A stretch of 64,000 bases of DNA from Edolisoma coerulescens (Eukaryota; Chordata; Aves; Passeriformes; Campephagidae). A program made the position numbers and the translations under genes. The notes beneath the pieces were generated by a model, which saw nothing but the letters and a program-made list of their open reading frames with translations, did no database searches and was not told the DNA's origin. Below are positions 1 to 12,800 of the stretch, one piece after another; within the stretch, counting starts at the first letter, position 1; each line of letters opens with the position of its first letter. The DNA lies in contig VWZW01002639.1 of the NCBI GenBank assembly GCA_013397115.1, positions 1,798,838-1,862,837 of the forward strand, read 5' to 3'.

Positions 1-2989
1 CTCTGCTGCTCAAACAGAGCAAAAAAGTGACATGAGGTCTAGGGCAAAAGTCCTAAGAGCTTAACTTGCCTCTTCCCAGAGTAACAACTGCCATTATAAA
101 TAATTTGCTCCTTTCATTAAAGCTCCAGTAAAAAGAAAATTGGCTTCAAAATTTCAGATGTAAAGTACTAAATTGGAGGAGAGGTTAGCTGGAGAAAGAG
201 CTTTTCCAAAGGAGCCTTTTTGGGCAGCCCTTCAGATGGCATTAACTGTCATCTTCGGGGAAGAGCTCACCTAGGGCCTGTCTGATCAAAGTCCCACATC
301 GTCTCATTTAGGACAAAACAGGACAAAGCTCCAGAACTGGGAGGAAAGAATTAAAACAGGCAATGCAGTTTTCACCTCTGCCTCTTTCCCAGAAAGGCTG
401 TTAGCTGACTGGGGGAGCAGTTATTATTCCATCCACGGTGAGGTCCCACTGCACACACAGGAACAGCGCTCCAGTCTCCCTCTTTTGCTGCAGGCAGAGC
501 TTTGGTATCAACTTCAGGTGCCCGGCATAGATATTGATCTTTTTCTTGGGCTAATTCAGCCTGCTTTCCATTTTTTTATCCTTTTAAAGCCATTTTCTGC
601 CTCAGTCCAAGTGGCACTCCTGCTGCCATGGACAGCACGGAGACCCTGCCCAGCAGGAGACCAGGCCCTCCTGGGAAATCTCTGCTGGCTTCAGATAGAC
701 CTTAATTTATCTGGTAAAGGCCAAATTGTAAACAACCTAATACCCCCTCAGGCCTCACAAGTCCTTCTAATTATTAGCACCAGGAGGAAGCTGAGTTAGA
801 TTCCTTCTCCACTGAGCTGGGGGGATTATAGCCACTTCCAGGCCTCTCCCTAATTTTTTAACAGCAGCATGTTTGGGTCTGTTCCGGTAACCAACAATAA
901 ACTCTAGCTCTTTGCTGGATGCTCTTAATTTGCTGGGTCCATGAGCACCACAGACTTATTTTGATGCTTTGTGGAGCTATGTCCTGGACTAGGGGTTTGT
1001 GACTTACCACTTTCATTTCAGCTTGGGGAATACAAAGGATGCAAAGAAAGTATGTGGAGAAACTCAGGGGTTTTTTGTGTCCTCTTATTTCTGTTGTTCA
1101 TTCTTCACAGGTAAAGAGTTCTCTTTCTTCCCAGCCTCTTTTTATCTCAGAAGCTGTAATATTCATAACTGGAAAAAAGGAAAAAGTAAATGTAAAGAGG
1201 TAAATCTCCAAAGTCTGGAGACCACAGAGCTGCTGAATAAGACGGAGCCGCATGAAGGTAATTGCAGGGGGATAAAGGATGTCTGTGCTGTGGGATGTCC
1301 TCGGTGTAGGACGTGGTTATCAGATACACACTTTCTATATTTTATGACACTTCAAGATATTCACAGTGAGTTTTGCCAGTCAGCTGGAGCTGCAGGGTGT
1401 GTACAAACCAGCTGTGTGTATTGAAGGAATTCAGTTATCTGGACGTGCAGATCTGCGTTTTTTCCCCAAAATGAAAGGCAAACGGTGCATTTCCCCTTGT
1501 ACCTGCAGCCAGCTCTTTTGTTTGCTCTTGTGTCCCCAAAACTGACAGGTACTTTTAAAATCAGCATTGAATTTGCAATCCAGATGAAATTCCAGATTTT
1601 AAAATGGGACTGTGGCAAATCGGAGGGCCTTGAGGAACCGCATGGATCAGGTAAGGACAGTCTTACCCCAGTCTGTGCAAAATATTCCTTCCTCATCCAG
1701 TATTTGCACAGACTTCACCCTCTCTTCCTTCTCAGCTGCCTCAGAGAGTTCCTGCTCTTTTCTGTCCTTCTTCTCACTTGCGCCTTCCCTCCTTCCCTTG
1801 CATCCACTTAGGATTTCTTCCGAAATAACCTTTTTTGGAGGGGGGTCGCTTTCCCAGGGGGTTTCACATCAGTACATTGCTTTGATCCCGAGCTGATTTC
1901 CTCAGCCACGCCCCGATCCCATCTGGCACCAGTGAAAAGAGCTGTCAGCAGGTCCCAGCCCCCTGTGCTGCTGCTGGCAGTGCCCACAGCCAGTTTCCCC
2001 GTGCCAGCCTTGGCTCTGCCCGCTCCAGCCGGCAGCAATCCGTGCCGCCAGCTGCAGCACTGGGTGGATTCCAAGCTGCTGCAGGCAAAAACAGCCCCGT
2101 ATTTCGGAGGTCTAAGGTTCCAGTGCTCAGGGGGTGAAGGGAGCAGCCTGTGCCCCAGCAGGGAGGATGAGCATCACTGTGGGGAAGGAACCACCAGAGA
2201 TAAAGGCTGGTGCTGGACAATGAGTTTGCTCCCTGATATAGGAAACATCTCTCCTGTGCCTCCCTGGTGTCTTGTTCAGGGGCTCACAGGCAGATTTGGA
2301 AGCTGGTTACGTTTCTTTTTTCCACAAAACTGGGCTGTCTGGGCAGCATTTGCCTTCTTCACCACAGTTTGCTGCGGTCTGGGCTGTTTCTTGGCATCAG
2401 CAGAGAGGGCCATGGCACTGCCAGCTGTCTCCCTCTCTTGTCTTTTTAGTGGCATTTCAGTATTTAATTACTTTCTTTATGATCCTTCTTAGATCAGCTG
2501 TTTGCTGGAGGTTGCCAGAGCTACTGGAGGTGCCGGATGTTTCTGTAAACACCTCAATCCAAGCACCCTCATGGCCAGACTTGAGGCCAGCTCTTGTTGC
2601 TGACTCCTGCCCCTGCCAGAAGGGCTCAGACTGGAGAATATGAGCATTTCACAGATGGGGTTAAGCATGGACAAGTCCCTCCTGTGCCCATCCTTACCAG
2701 TCCCTTCAGGAGATGTGTTTGTCTGGAACTGCTGGAAATCAAGCATTCCCCAGTACGTAACTTATTTCAGTGCTGTTCCAAAGGCTGCTGGAATGCAAGA
2801 GACTTCCAGAGTATTTTAATAAATATAAAAATTTAAAACAAGTGCAGACGTGCTGGTTCCTGCCAATTCTCCTTCCTTTCCCATTCCGGGCGTGTGTTGC
2901 ATTACTTTTTTCTTAAAGCACCAGCTGAGGAAAGAGCGAGGCAGGCTGTAACCGTGGGGGAGAAAAAAACATCCCTGCCCTGCCCCTCA
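1..2989. other. No gene recognised; ordinary non-coding DNA
   Basis: Mixed-composition sequence with short open frames on both strands that resemble no known protein. A pyrimidine-rich stretch lies at about 1700-1850 and a G+C-richer part at about 1900-2220. An AATAAA hexamer occurs at about 2817 in an AT-rich spot, but nothing upstream looks like a terminal exon. The only exon-like structure is a 102-base segment at 1549-1650, treated as a finding because its support is weak. I see no repeat element here. Confidence 0.6.
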
Positions 2990-3660
2990 TTTTCCCCCAG
3001 CCTCTCTGAATAGCTCGTCCCGCGCCTCTCCGTCCCCCTCCAAGCAACCAACCACGTTTTCCCACAGGAAGCGTCGGTGGGATTGGAAAGCCGAGATTTT
3101 TATGCGGAGCGTGTTCGTGTCTATGACCAGGCAGGACCACAATGGCCGAGTCCATCACTTGTCAGCGGAGGCGCAGCGGGGAGCGTGGCACGGGCAGCTC
3201 GCTCCCTGTGCCCCGCACTGCCCCGCTCCCCTCCCGATGCCGGTGGCGAATCGGTCCCGGCGGCTGGCGAGTGGCCCCGGCAGAGGCTGCGGGATGCAGG
3301 ATGCTCCGCCGCGCCGCTGTGGTGGCCGCTCCAAGGACACGTGCCGCCCGGAGTGACCGGGAGCAGCCCATCCCACACCTTTCCTGCTGCACATCTGCTC
3401 CTCCGCCTTCCCTCTCCGCTTCCCGACCCGCCACGGGGCTCAGCGCTCTGCCGAGCTCCTGAAATTGCTGTGAAATGAGGGCAGCGCTAATTAGTGCAAT
3501 TAGTCCTTTGCTCTTTCCCTGACGGAAGATGAAGGCAGCGGTCGGCCCGCCGAAGCCAGGCGGAGCTTTGCCCGGGGCTGCGAGGGTGTGCGCGGCGGGG
3601 ACGTGCTGGCACCTCCCTGTGCCTGCCGAGCTGACCTGGGGTTAATTGAGAGCAGGTCTC
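2990..3660. promoter_or_regulatory. CpG island, no gene recognised
   Basis: Between 3061 and 3660 I count roughly 54 CpG dinucleotides, about one per 11 bases, in G+C-rich sequence, while the flanks are CpG-poor. In birds such islands usually mark promoters or developmental enhancers. The open frames inside are G+C-driven, overlap on both strands and match no family I recognise, so no first exon is called. At the right side, CTAATTAG (3487-3494) followed by CAATTAG (3497-3503) gives two close homeodomain-type sites. The island could be an unannotated promoter, an alternative transcript start or an orphan island. The island call is solid; its function is unknown. Confidence 0.7.
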
Positions 3661-4169
3661 TTAACCCATTTTGCAAAGACAAATTTGTTGCCCGTGTCCC
3701 TCCCGGCTGTGGGATTATGGCTTTCTCGCCTTGCTGGTGTCCCGCCAGCTCCGGGGCAATCTGTGGGCTGTCTCGCCTGGAAACGGGATGAGGCAGCGGG
3801 CGCGTCCCCAAGCCAGAAGTTAATCCAGTTCCACGCGACCAGAAACTTATGCTGTGTAGCTGCAGAAATGAGCTTCCCTCCACCATTCCAGAGCTAATCC
3901 TGCCCAGAGCTGGTTTAGCACAGTCTCTCCTCCCCGGTATCTACAGGCACGGAAACTCAGCCATTTTGACATTTCTGGCTGCGAATCCTGCCCTTAGCAA
4001 ACACACTTGATGCTGATACAAGGTCTCTTGGCTGCCTGTGCTCGTACCCATCTGTCGCGGTGGCACCGTGCCCGCGAGCAAGATGCTCTGCTATATTTGC
4101 TGCAGCATAGGTGCCAAGCAGACCAGATGTTTTCAGCAGGAAAGTGAAATGGGGAGGCAGGGTCCTTTT
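3661..4169. other. No gene recognised; flank of CpG island
   Basis: Moderate G+C sequence linking two CpG-rich patches. I see no repeat, RNA gene or recognisable exon in it. Confidence 0.55.
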
Positions 4170-4520
4170 TTAAAACTCCTGGCTCTCGTGGCAGCTCCGT
4201 GGGGTGGAGGCGTGTGATGGCCCCTTGCCTGTCCCTGCCACCGCCGGCCACACGCCCCGACTCCTTGAGGGTGTTTGCTGAGCCAGCCCCACGCCTGCTG
4301 CCCGTGGAGGGACAGCCACGAACTGCCTGGGGCTGCCTGAGGTGGCTGGAGGCAGGATGTCCCCTGGCTGGTCCCTGGGGACAGCGAGGGACGGCTGAGG
4401 CCGTGCGGGTACCGCTGCCAGGGCAGGTGCGGGTCCTGGCGCGGGGCTCTGCCGGCGCCGAGGAGAGCGCGCAGCTCCCAGCTGGGCTTTGCATTCCGGC
4501 ACCTCTCCGCAGCCTGTGAG
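4170..4520. promoter_or_regulatory. Weak CpG-rich patch
   Basis: About two dozen CpG fall between 4181 and 4500, concentrated at 4181-4260 and 4381-4500, with a CpG-free stretch at 4321-4380. This is weaker than the island at 2990-3660 and may be part of the same open-chromatin domain or only a G+C-rich segment. A long open frame on the minus strand crosses it (3994-4764). G+C-rich DNA has few stop codons, and the frame resembles no known protein. Confidence 0.4.
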
Positions 4521-7500
4521 TCAGCACTTGCTCAGCCCTCAGACGAGTCCCAGGAGAGCCAGTAAATAAGATGTTATTTTCCTCTCCGGCTGAGCAGTAA
4601 TTTTCTGCCAGCCCACACGAGCAGGGAATTGCAGCGCCTAATCGCAGCCCCTTATCCCCTTGGCAGTGCTGCTCAGCCCCGGGAGAGCACGGCAGCAGGG
4701 CAGGGCAGAGCCGGAGAGAGGCTACAAACCACCGAGCCGGGAGAGGAGGATGCTCTGTCTGCATCTGGAGTCTCCTCTAGCAGATGGGCTGCACCCAGCT
4801 GTGCCTTCTGGGGCAACACACAACGCAGGCTTGTGCCCCATTGCCTCCAGTGCAGGCAGCAGCCTTCCCAAAGCTGGGGGAGAAAGGAGGGGGAGTGCCT
4901 GGCTCCTGGTTACCCTGAGGAACTTGAAGTTTTTCAAGCAAGGTTAAAAAAAAAAAGCATCAGTAGCAGTCGAGAGTGTTTCAGGAAACAACTCCTTGGT
5001 ATCTGTTCTCACCAGTGAGAGAAAAATCAACCCTATAGGATTACAGCCTGCTTAAATCCGGGAATAAAGGATGTTTGAAGTTCCTCTCTATTAACAAAAC
5101 CCCTGGAGTTTTTTTCTTGCTATCGTTGTCAGGGAAATGTTGAGGTTGGAGATATCCGCCCTGTGTGTATGCTGGCTTGCCTGTCAGATGGGAGAGCTGG
5201 AAGAAATGTGTGTGGGAGCTTTTTCCTAGTGCTGAGACCATTGAATGAGACAAATTCCAGGTAAGCTGAAGAGCGGCCACCTGTAGCGATGCCCCTTGGC
5301 TGAAGAAGAAATGTGGTTCCTCAGGGTTATTTACTGGCAAAATAGGAAAATCGCATTTAAAACAAAAAGCAAGGAAAATGTTTGATTAATTCTCGTGAAA
5401 GTCTGTTGGTTCTATATTTATTGTTCTGATTGACTTAAAAACTGAACTGCATCTGTGTTATTCTAATTAAGCAGCTCAGTGCTTCTGCAGTGTCGTAGTG
5501 AGCATCTTGTCATGCAGTCCAACTCTGGAAAATAGTTTGAAGGCTCCTGAGACCAAAACCTGTATTTTTATTGCTTTTGGCTGCTGATGTTTGTGGAAGT
5601 TGGAGCAATGACCTGATAATTTGCCAATCACCATGAAACATGCGCTGTTAAACTTCTCTCCTGGGTGTCCCATGTGAAATCTCAGCTGCTTTAGATGCTT
5701 TGTGAAATACAACTGGGCTTTTTTAATTTATGGGGAGTTGTGATAGACCTGGGAAGCTGATGCTGCTGGCTTTCAAACAGATGAAACTGGGGTTTTTTTC
5801 AGTGCCGAAAAATTGAACTTCTTGCTCTCTGTATTAGCTAGTGCCTGTGAGGACTAAGCCAATTTGCTGAGCCAACTCCAGAGCTTGCAGCATTTGTTTG
5901 TTTTAAAGTAGTGCTGGCCAGAAAACAAAGATCCTGTAATACTACTGTAGTGAGGCCTTGGGTTTCCTTACCTTTAATTACGAAACCTTGGAAAACTTTT
6001 TCTACTGGAATTAAAAACTGTTGAGAGACAGAAATTCATCTACTGTGGACAAAAAACGCCTACGGAAGAGCCACCGCCTGCTACTGCTGCTGGAGATCCT
6101 CGTCAGAAATCCTGTTCATCAAAGCTGACGTGGTTCCCTCAAAACAAGCTGGTTTCAGTAGATCAGTGTACTTTTTTCCCACCCCCTTTCAAATCCAGCT
6201 CGCAGGAGGATTCAGAGAGATTTCTGACCTGCCTGAAGCAGAGAAGGAAAAGTCTTTGTGAAGCCTGTTCTTGGTGCAGGGAGGCTGGAGCAAGGTTAAA
6301 GGCAAGAAAAAGACTCCTCCTGGCAAAATTACTTTAAGCCTCGAGGTGTATTTAATGAGATTAAAGTTCCCTGGTTGCTCTCTCTTGCTCTCTTCCTGTG
6401 CTATTTAATTTCCAATCAAACTCTCTTCCCAAGGCACCGATCTCACTGGGGATCCCGTGGGAGCTGGGTTGGAGAGGTGGCTGTGCCCCTGCAGCACCCA
6501 CAGGTGACAGTGTGGAACCCCAGGGTGTCTGAAGGAAGGTCACCGGCTGTGGTGGATCCTCCTTCTCCCAGCAGGACCCCGTGATGCCCCAGGGACACAG
6601 AAGGCCCCAGGAGAGGAGCAGGGCTTCAGGCACAGCCACAGCCCCAGGATGAGGCATGGAAGCACTTCAGCATTCAGGACCTGCCCTCTTGCCCGTGGCT
6701 AGTTTCATCAGCAGTCAGTAATTTGGAGCAGAGGGATAATTTGTTACTATTTCTTCTCCCCACGACTGGGTCTCAGTCCCTGCCCTCCTCACACCCCTGC
6801 TAAGATGCCGTGATGAAGCTGCTGACCCGTTTCTGGGACCTTTCCCATGCTTTCCAGCACGGCTGGGGAAGGATCTCTGTCAGCAGAGATGCTGCTCATG
6901 TTTCTCCCACGTGCGGTGCAGATGCCCAGGGCAGGCGGGCATGGAGGGTTCACCCTGCAGGGCCAGGGCTGGGGCATCAGCCATCAGCCCAGGTCCTGTG
7001 CTGGCAGCCTTGGAGTAGAGGAGAAAGGAGAAGTTGGAGAGGATTTGCTTTACCTGGCAAAGGAAAGAGAAGGGGCAATAAAGGAGAAATCAGCTGGACC
7101 CCCATCCCTTCTGCCAAGGGGTGCTCCTGGGCTCTTCCCACCTCCCTTCTGCCAAGGGCTGCTCTTGGGTGAGACTTTCAAATCTGCTCTTCCCCACCCC
7201 AGCCAGTCATTCCCTAAGCCCTTATGGAAAGCTGGGACCTGTGCAGCCCCCAGTGCCATGAGGCCCTGGCTCAGGACTGAGCCCCTGGCGTGGTAAATCC
7301 TTGGGAGTGGTTGGAAAAACCCAAACACAACAGCGGCAGCCGCCTGCCAGGTGCCCTGGCTGGCACCGCCAGGGCTGTGGGGTCTCTGCTGGCACCGGGA
7401 TGTGCCACCCCTGACTGCAGACCCGAGACCACCTGAGAATGGCAGATGCTGTCCTGGGGAGTTGCAGATGCTCTCCTGGGGCACCCCCTTCCCAGGGATG

Positions 7501-7819
7501 CTCTCCCTGTGTCCCACTTTCCCCCGGCGCTGCTGAAGGAGAACCCATCACTGAAGGGTATTTTTAACATCACCTTGGTAAAACGTTGAGACTCCAAGTC
7601 TGTTGGCAGACAGAGAGCTATTCTTCTCATTCTGATGAAGAAACTATTTCCTCGTACATCTGGTTCATATTTTTCTTTAGGTTTCTGCCAGAAACAATTC
7701 TGAAAACAAAACGCAGAGCCGAGCGGAGTGAATGTATACATTCCTGAAAGATTCCTTCACCGCTTCTCTCCGACCCAAACCTACCAGTCCTCTTCACAAA
7801 CCTTCTCCTTTTTTTTCCT
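4521..7819. other. No gene recognised; one imperfect tandem repeat
   Basis: Non-coding sequence with moderate G+C (about 6400-7550) and AT-richer parts (about 5330-6050). The only internal structure I see is a partial tandem duplication with a 38-base period at about 7106-7172, where CCCTTCTGCCAAGGG recurs. At 7560-7760 the sequence is AT-rich and non-repetitive and could belong to the next candidate block. I recognise no exon. Confidence 0.55.
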
Positions 7820-8090
7820 TTTTCATTTTTCATTTCTTTTTAATTAGTTTTCTTTTCAAAATGTGGAAACATATGGCCTGATTAGCTCTGGAACACTGCT
7901 GCCTGCATCGTATATAACGATCTACATTTAGAAAATAATTACAGCGAATAGGACGAGAAAATACTCCATCACAGAATTTTTTTAAATTTTTTTTTTTCCT
8001 AATTGTTTAAGCCTATTATCTCTCCAGTCAGATTTGTCTGGAAAGCCTTATTAATGACTGTGTGACACGAGCCTCACGCTGGGGCCTTGC
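7820..8090. other. Candidate conserved non-coding block
   Basis: AT-rich, mostly non-repetitive sequence with several homeodomain-type sites: TGATTAG at 7879-7885, TAATTA at 7936-7941 and TAATTG at 8000-8005. An A/T-run interrupts it at about 7975-7998. Composition and motif density resemble vertebrate developmental enhancers. The call rests on appearance alone, without alignment. Confidence 0.3.
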
Positions 8091-9129
8091 GGCTCAGAGA
8101 TGTTGTGTTTTTCTTCAAAACCCAGGTTTCAGACTAGAAAAGGGGAAGCAGCAGTGAGTGGAGTTTGAGGCCACGCTGGGCTGCACACATCCTGCTTTGG
8201 TCCACTGCCACAAGCAAACGTGGGCAACTGGCCAGGGTGGCTTTGCTGCTGAGAACCTGGGTGGGTTGGGCTCTGCAAAAAGATTAAAAAATGGGGAAAA
8301 GAAAAGCAAAGGGAGAGTGATATCCCAGATGCAGCCTACCTAAGCCCCAGTAATTGGGAGGGAGGGGCCGGGCAGGTCACGGGTGGGTGCACCCGAAGGC
8401 TGCCTGTGCCACCTGCGAGATGGATGGCACCCACAGTGTTGTCATAGCACCACGCTCTGCTCCCGGATCCGCTGCTGAGGAAGCGCGGCAGCTGAAAGCC
8501 GTCGGCTCTGCCTAATTGGGAGCAGAGGCAATGCGCTAAGGAAGAAATGTGCAGCCCCAAATTATTTATGTTCCTGGTGGGAGGAGTGCAGTTGCCGTGT
8601 GACAGTCAGTCTCTACTCCCTCACCGAGGCATCCAAGCGATGCCTGGGCTCGAAGACCATGCATTTTGCAGGTGATGCTATGGAAATGTTTGAAAACATT
8701 TTACTGAGAGAGGTTTGTGCTGTGAGAAAGAAATCAGCCTTGGGTGTAGGGCCCCCTTTACCTCCTCCACAAATATGGCCAGGTTTTCCTTGCTGGCTTA
8801 GTGAGGCTGCAGTTCCAGGTTAGGATAGAGGAGGTGAGTGGTGGTGGCTGGGAGACGACCTGCAAACCACTCAGTATGTCTTGCCTTGCTCTTAGCCCCT
8901 GGATAAATGTTTATTTAAATGCCTGTGGAAGTGCAGGGAGTCCTGTTTGCAGAGAAATGGGCTGGCTCTGGAGGTGGGGACACCTTTGCTCGGGGGCTGT
9001 CTGAGGTACCCTGTGGGACAAGAGGAGGGCTGCGGTTGCTGGCAGGGTTATGAACCAGAGCCTGCTCCTTCCCTGCAGAGAGTTGCCTGCTTTCACTCCA
9101 GTAATTGCTGCACGCTTGGAAATGCTCCT
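8091..9129. other. No gene recognised; contains a G-quadruplex motif
   Basis: Ordinary sequence. At 8356-8372 the plus strand has four G-tracts with loops of 1, 1 and 2 bases (GGGAGGGAGGGGCCGGG), which fits the standard intramolecular G-quadruplex pattern. I see no other structure. Confidence 0.55.
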
Positions 9130-9330
9130 GCTAAAAGACCAAAATGACTGATTACAAAAATTGGAAAGGATTAAAATCTCTAAAACAATGCAAAGGGAAG
9201 AAAACAGATGAACTAGCGAGGGAATGGGCTTATCGCTTCTTGAGCAAACAAACAAGTGAAAGCTAATTTTCTGAGCCAGCAAATGAATGATTAATGAACC
9301 AAGCCACGATTAACCCTTCATCAGGAGCGC
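9130..9330. other. Candidate conserved non-coding block
   Basis: AT-rich, non-repetitive sequence with GATTA and ATTAA type cores (for example around 9149, 9170 and 9289-9312) and no simple-sequence character. It may form one regulatory unit with the block at 9570-9890. Appearance only. Confidence 0.25.
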
Positions 9331-9569
9331 ACCTCCTCGGGTGACTGCTCCGCACGGCTATCGCTCTGCTTCACGTTGGAATAAAGACACAGTTTGATGG
9401 TCGTAAATCTGGTGCTCGGGTTGTATTTCAAAGGGATCTGGTGTAGCAGGTATATCTGGGGAAGGAAAAAAATAGGGTTTAAAGACATTCCAGATGTACA
9501 GTGGGATGCAATGTTGTTTCAAGAGCCACCCATTTTTCTGTCTTTCCCAGCATGATACTAAACAAGCCC

Positions 9570-9890
9570 CCTTGACAAAGGCACAACATATTTTAAAATA
9601 TGAACTTGTCTTTTCACCGCATTTTGTTAAGTGATTAATTTGCCTTATATTAACTTAAAATGAGCTCATTAAAAGATTTCTTTTTTTCTTTGAAAGCACT
9701 GCTCATTATATTATCATTTTAAGTAATTAAATCAGAATAAATGGCTCTGTGAAGCTATTTTAATGTAACATCTAATTATATCTGACCTAGACACTGAACT
9801 ATAATCATTAACTACATGAACTGTGTAATGTTCTGCAGACTCTTTAATAATTTATACGGGCTGAATTCAGCTGCGTGGAGTTGTAAGCTG
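9570..9890. other. Candidate conserved non-coding block with 16-bp palindrome
   Basis: Long AT-rich, non-repetitive stretch. It contains the perfect palindrome CATATTTTAAAATATG at 9587-9602, the PBX-HOX-type composite TGATTAAT at 9632-9639 and TAATTA at 9724-9729, plus several further ATTA cores. This mixture is typical of homeodomain-bound enhancers. Conservation was not tested. Confidence 0.35.
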
Positions 9891-12800
9891 AAGTGGTTGG
9901 ATGCTGTGCACCTGTAGTGATGTGGCACAGCTGATGGGAGTTTGCTTCTCAGGCGGTTTCCAGCCTTGCCTTACTCTGAGAGGTTTTCCCTGTGAAGTCG
10001 TGCCAGCCACAGGCTTGGTTGGACTTAGCTGGGGTTGCTTCTCCTTTGTTGTGTGTGCAGAGATCGAGCACGTGTGTCTTGGGCACATGGCGGTGTGATG
10101 TTTTCCTCTGTAGGATGCTCTAGTCAAGGTAACATATTCATACAATATATTTAAACTGTGACTTAGATGCTTTCACGAGTGGCCAGCCTCGGTTACAAGA
10201 AGTTTTGGGTTTGCTGTTCTAAATTGTGTTCTTGTTGTGTCTCCTACAGAACCTTAGCCTGTCCTTCCATTTTAAGCAATATTTTCTGATCTATTTGCAT
10301 ACAGCTTCCAGACTCATATTTCCTGAAAGACTCATTCAAGTTAGATTTATCCCTGGAAACTAGTTTGTTTGGGGAGGGAAAACTTGGCTTGTGGGTGTTT
10401 TAACCTTTCCCTCCTCAAAGGAAGAAGAGAGGGGCTGGATGCTGCCATGGCAATAGACGGTCCATCCATCTTCCCTGCCCCGCCATGGGCTGGATGCCTT
10501 GTGGCAAGGGAACAGATGTACCGTGTTGTAGCACATCCAAAAATTGCTGGTGCCACCTATTGGTGGAAAACTGCAGATTAAAACGTGATTAATGTGTGTT
10601 ATTATGCCCTCTGCTTATCTCTCCCCAGCTGACAGGTGGGTCAGACCAGTTCTGCTGTTAGTTTTGATATCGGTTACTGTTGGCAAACATTGCTGGCATT
10701 CCTGGTGTATCTTGGGCGTGATTTGCAAACAGGAGGCTTTGCTGCGGGCAGGCAGCTGCCAGGGGACACGTGCAGCCCCAGGGATGCCCATGTGGAGAGG
10801 GCAGGCAGGCAGCTCCGCTCCCAGAGAGCGGCAGAGGGCGGACTGAAAAGCCAGGCTGGTGTCAGCGGTGCTACTGGATGTGCCAAAAAACCCACGGGGC
10901 TTAGAGAAATGTTGGGTATTCCTACAGCTGCTGGCCATGGTTGGGATGCAGGGGAGAGGAGGTGTGGTGTATCCCATGTGGGTGATGGTGCAGAGCTGCC
11001 CTGGGGGCCCCACAGGCAGGGCACGGGGATGGATGATCTCTCCAGCCACAGGAGATCTGGGCACGGATGCAAAGGCTTTGCTGCCGAGCCTCTGCTGTGT
11101 GGATTTTTCCAGCCTCAGGGGGTTTTCCAGCCTTGCAAAGGAGGTGAGGGAAAGCTGAACCCCTGCCTAGGGCCCTGCTTCCCCCTGCCTTGTTGCAGGG
11201 GACCTTTAGCCAAGCCCTGATAGCCACAAAAAGCCCTGCTGGCCTCCTGCCTGGTACGCTTGAGCAGTTTTATAGCTGTCATATAGAGCAGCCCTATATT
11301 AGCATCAGGTTTAGTACTCCCAGGAAACATCCAGCCACAGCACTGACATCATGGACTAAAGGCTCCAAAGGTTCACTTGCTTAAGTGGCTATTTGTAATA
11401 GAGTCTTTTAATAAAATCTCATTAAAGGAGAGCTCCTGCCCGAGCCTGGTTCCTGAGATTGCTGGAACAGAGCACCAAGACCAGCCTAGAGCTGCAGCAA
11501 GAGGCAAGGGAGAATAAAAGGGGCCCTGCAAGGCTCTAGTGAGGGTTGGAGAGAAGTGCTTGGTGCTCATCCTTGCTGCTCCTGTCCGGATCCAGAGGAG
11601 TAAAAGAGCCTTGTAGACTGCAGAGCAAAGGATGAGCAGTGCAGAGGGAAAGGGAGAGAGTTACTCCCAGCTTTTGCGTGGGACCACCCTGGCTAGGAAG
11701 GACTGGTGGGAGACAAGAAAGGCTCAGACTCATCTCCAGTTTTCCCTCCCCACCACAAGCTCAGAAATGTTGACTGTTTCAGCCCCTAAGCAATGGGCAG
11801 AGGATTCAGGTTGCTCCTGTGTGAAGACATTGTAAGGTTGGAGCTGTGCTGCTCCCAGGACTTTCTTTATATTTCCTGTTGCAGTTTGGCTGAACCTTTT
11901 TTACCGTGTGCTTGAAGAATAATCTGAATTCCAGGGAAGAGTTTTCTAAACACTTGTCTCCTCTGTAATTTTACTGTCATGTCATAGAGAGGAGCTGCTT
12001 GAAAGACTTCAGGAAAGAAATTATTCTCTACTTCAATCCTAGGGGTTTTTTTGTTGTTTTTATTTTTTTTTTTAATACCTAAAAAATTACCCTTTGATGT
12101 GAAAATTATATGCACTTAGAGATATGCTAATATGAGAATGATTGGAGAAATGTTGTACATGGAGAACAGCTCATTTCCGGGCTCTTTCCTTCACCACCTG
12201 CACCTCCGACAACCTCAGCCCCACCCTTCCACATGCAGGTCTCTCCATAAAGTCATTGTAAAAGCTGCTCTTATTTTACGTGGGTTCAAAAGCAGATCCC
12301 TTGTTTTAATTGGGGGGATTTTTAAAAATTCTTTTTCAAGTGAAGGACTTTACGCCCGTTCTGTGGATTTGTCAGAATGATGGTGATAAAATTCCTGCTC
12401 AGGAGATGCTTAAGGACCAGGAGTGCTTTCCCAGACTGGACTTGGGCTGTGCACTGATCCCAAAGCCATCACCAGTCGTGGCAGAGCTAAAGCTTCTCAG
12501 CAGATTCCCTGATCCTTAGTGCCAGCAGTGGTCCCCAGCCTCCCTTCCTTAGGCATGGATCAAAAACTTGCTACAGAATGAATGAAAACTGCCTGTGCTG
12601 GCCACAGATTTGGAGGGGATACGGCCTGTTCTGGTGTCTGTTTACCTTCAGAGATGTCTTGCCTGTAGTTCTTTACATATGTGAAATGAGATAAGCCAGG
12701 GGGAAAAAAGGCTGGTTGTAGAGTGGCAGCCAGGATCGCGTCTTCTTGTTTTCTTCCTTTGCTGTCTTCAAAAGCAGAATTCAGAGTCAACAAAGGCAGA

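Noticed and set aside
2817..2822. AATAAA as a polyadenylation signal
   Set aside because: Occurs in an AT-rich spot without a recognisable terminal exon or GT-rich downstream element; many AATAAA hexamers occur by chance in this window.
3994..4764. 256-codon minus-strand open frame
   Set aside because: It lies in CpG-rich, G+C-rich DNA where stop codons are rare, has frames overlapping it on the other strand, and its product resembles no protein family.
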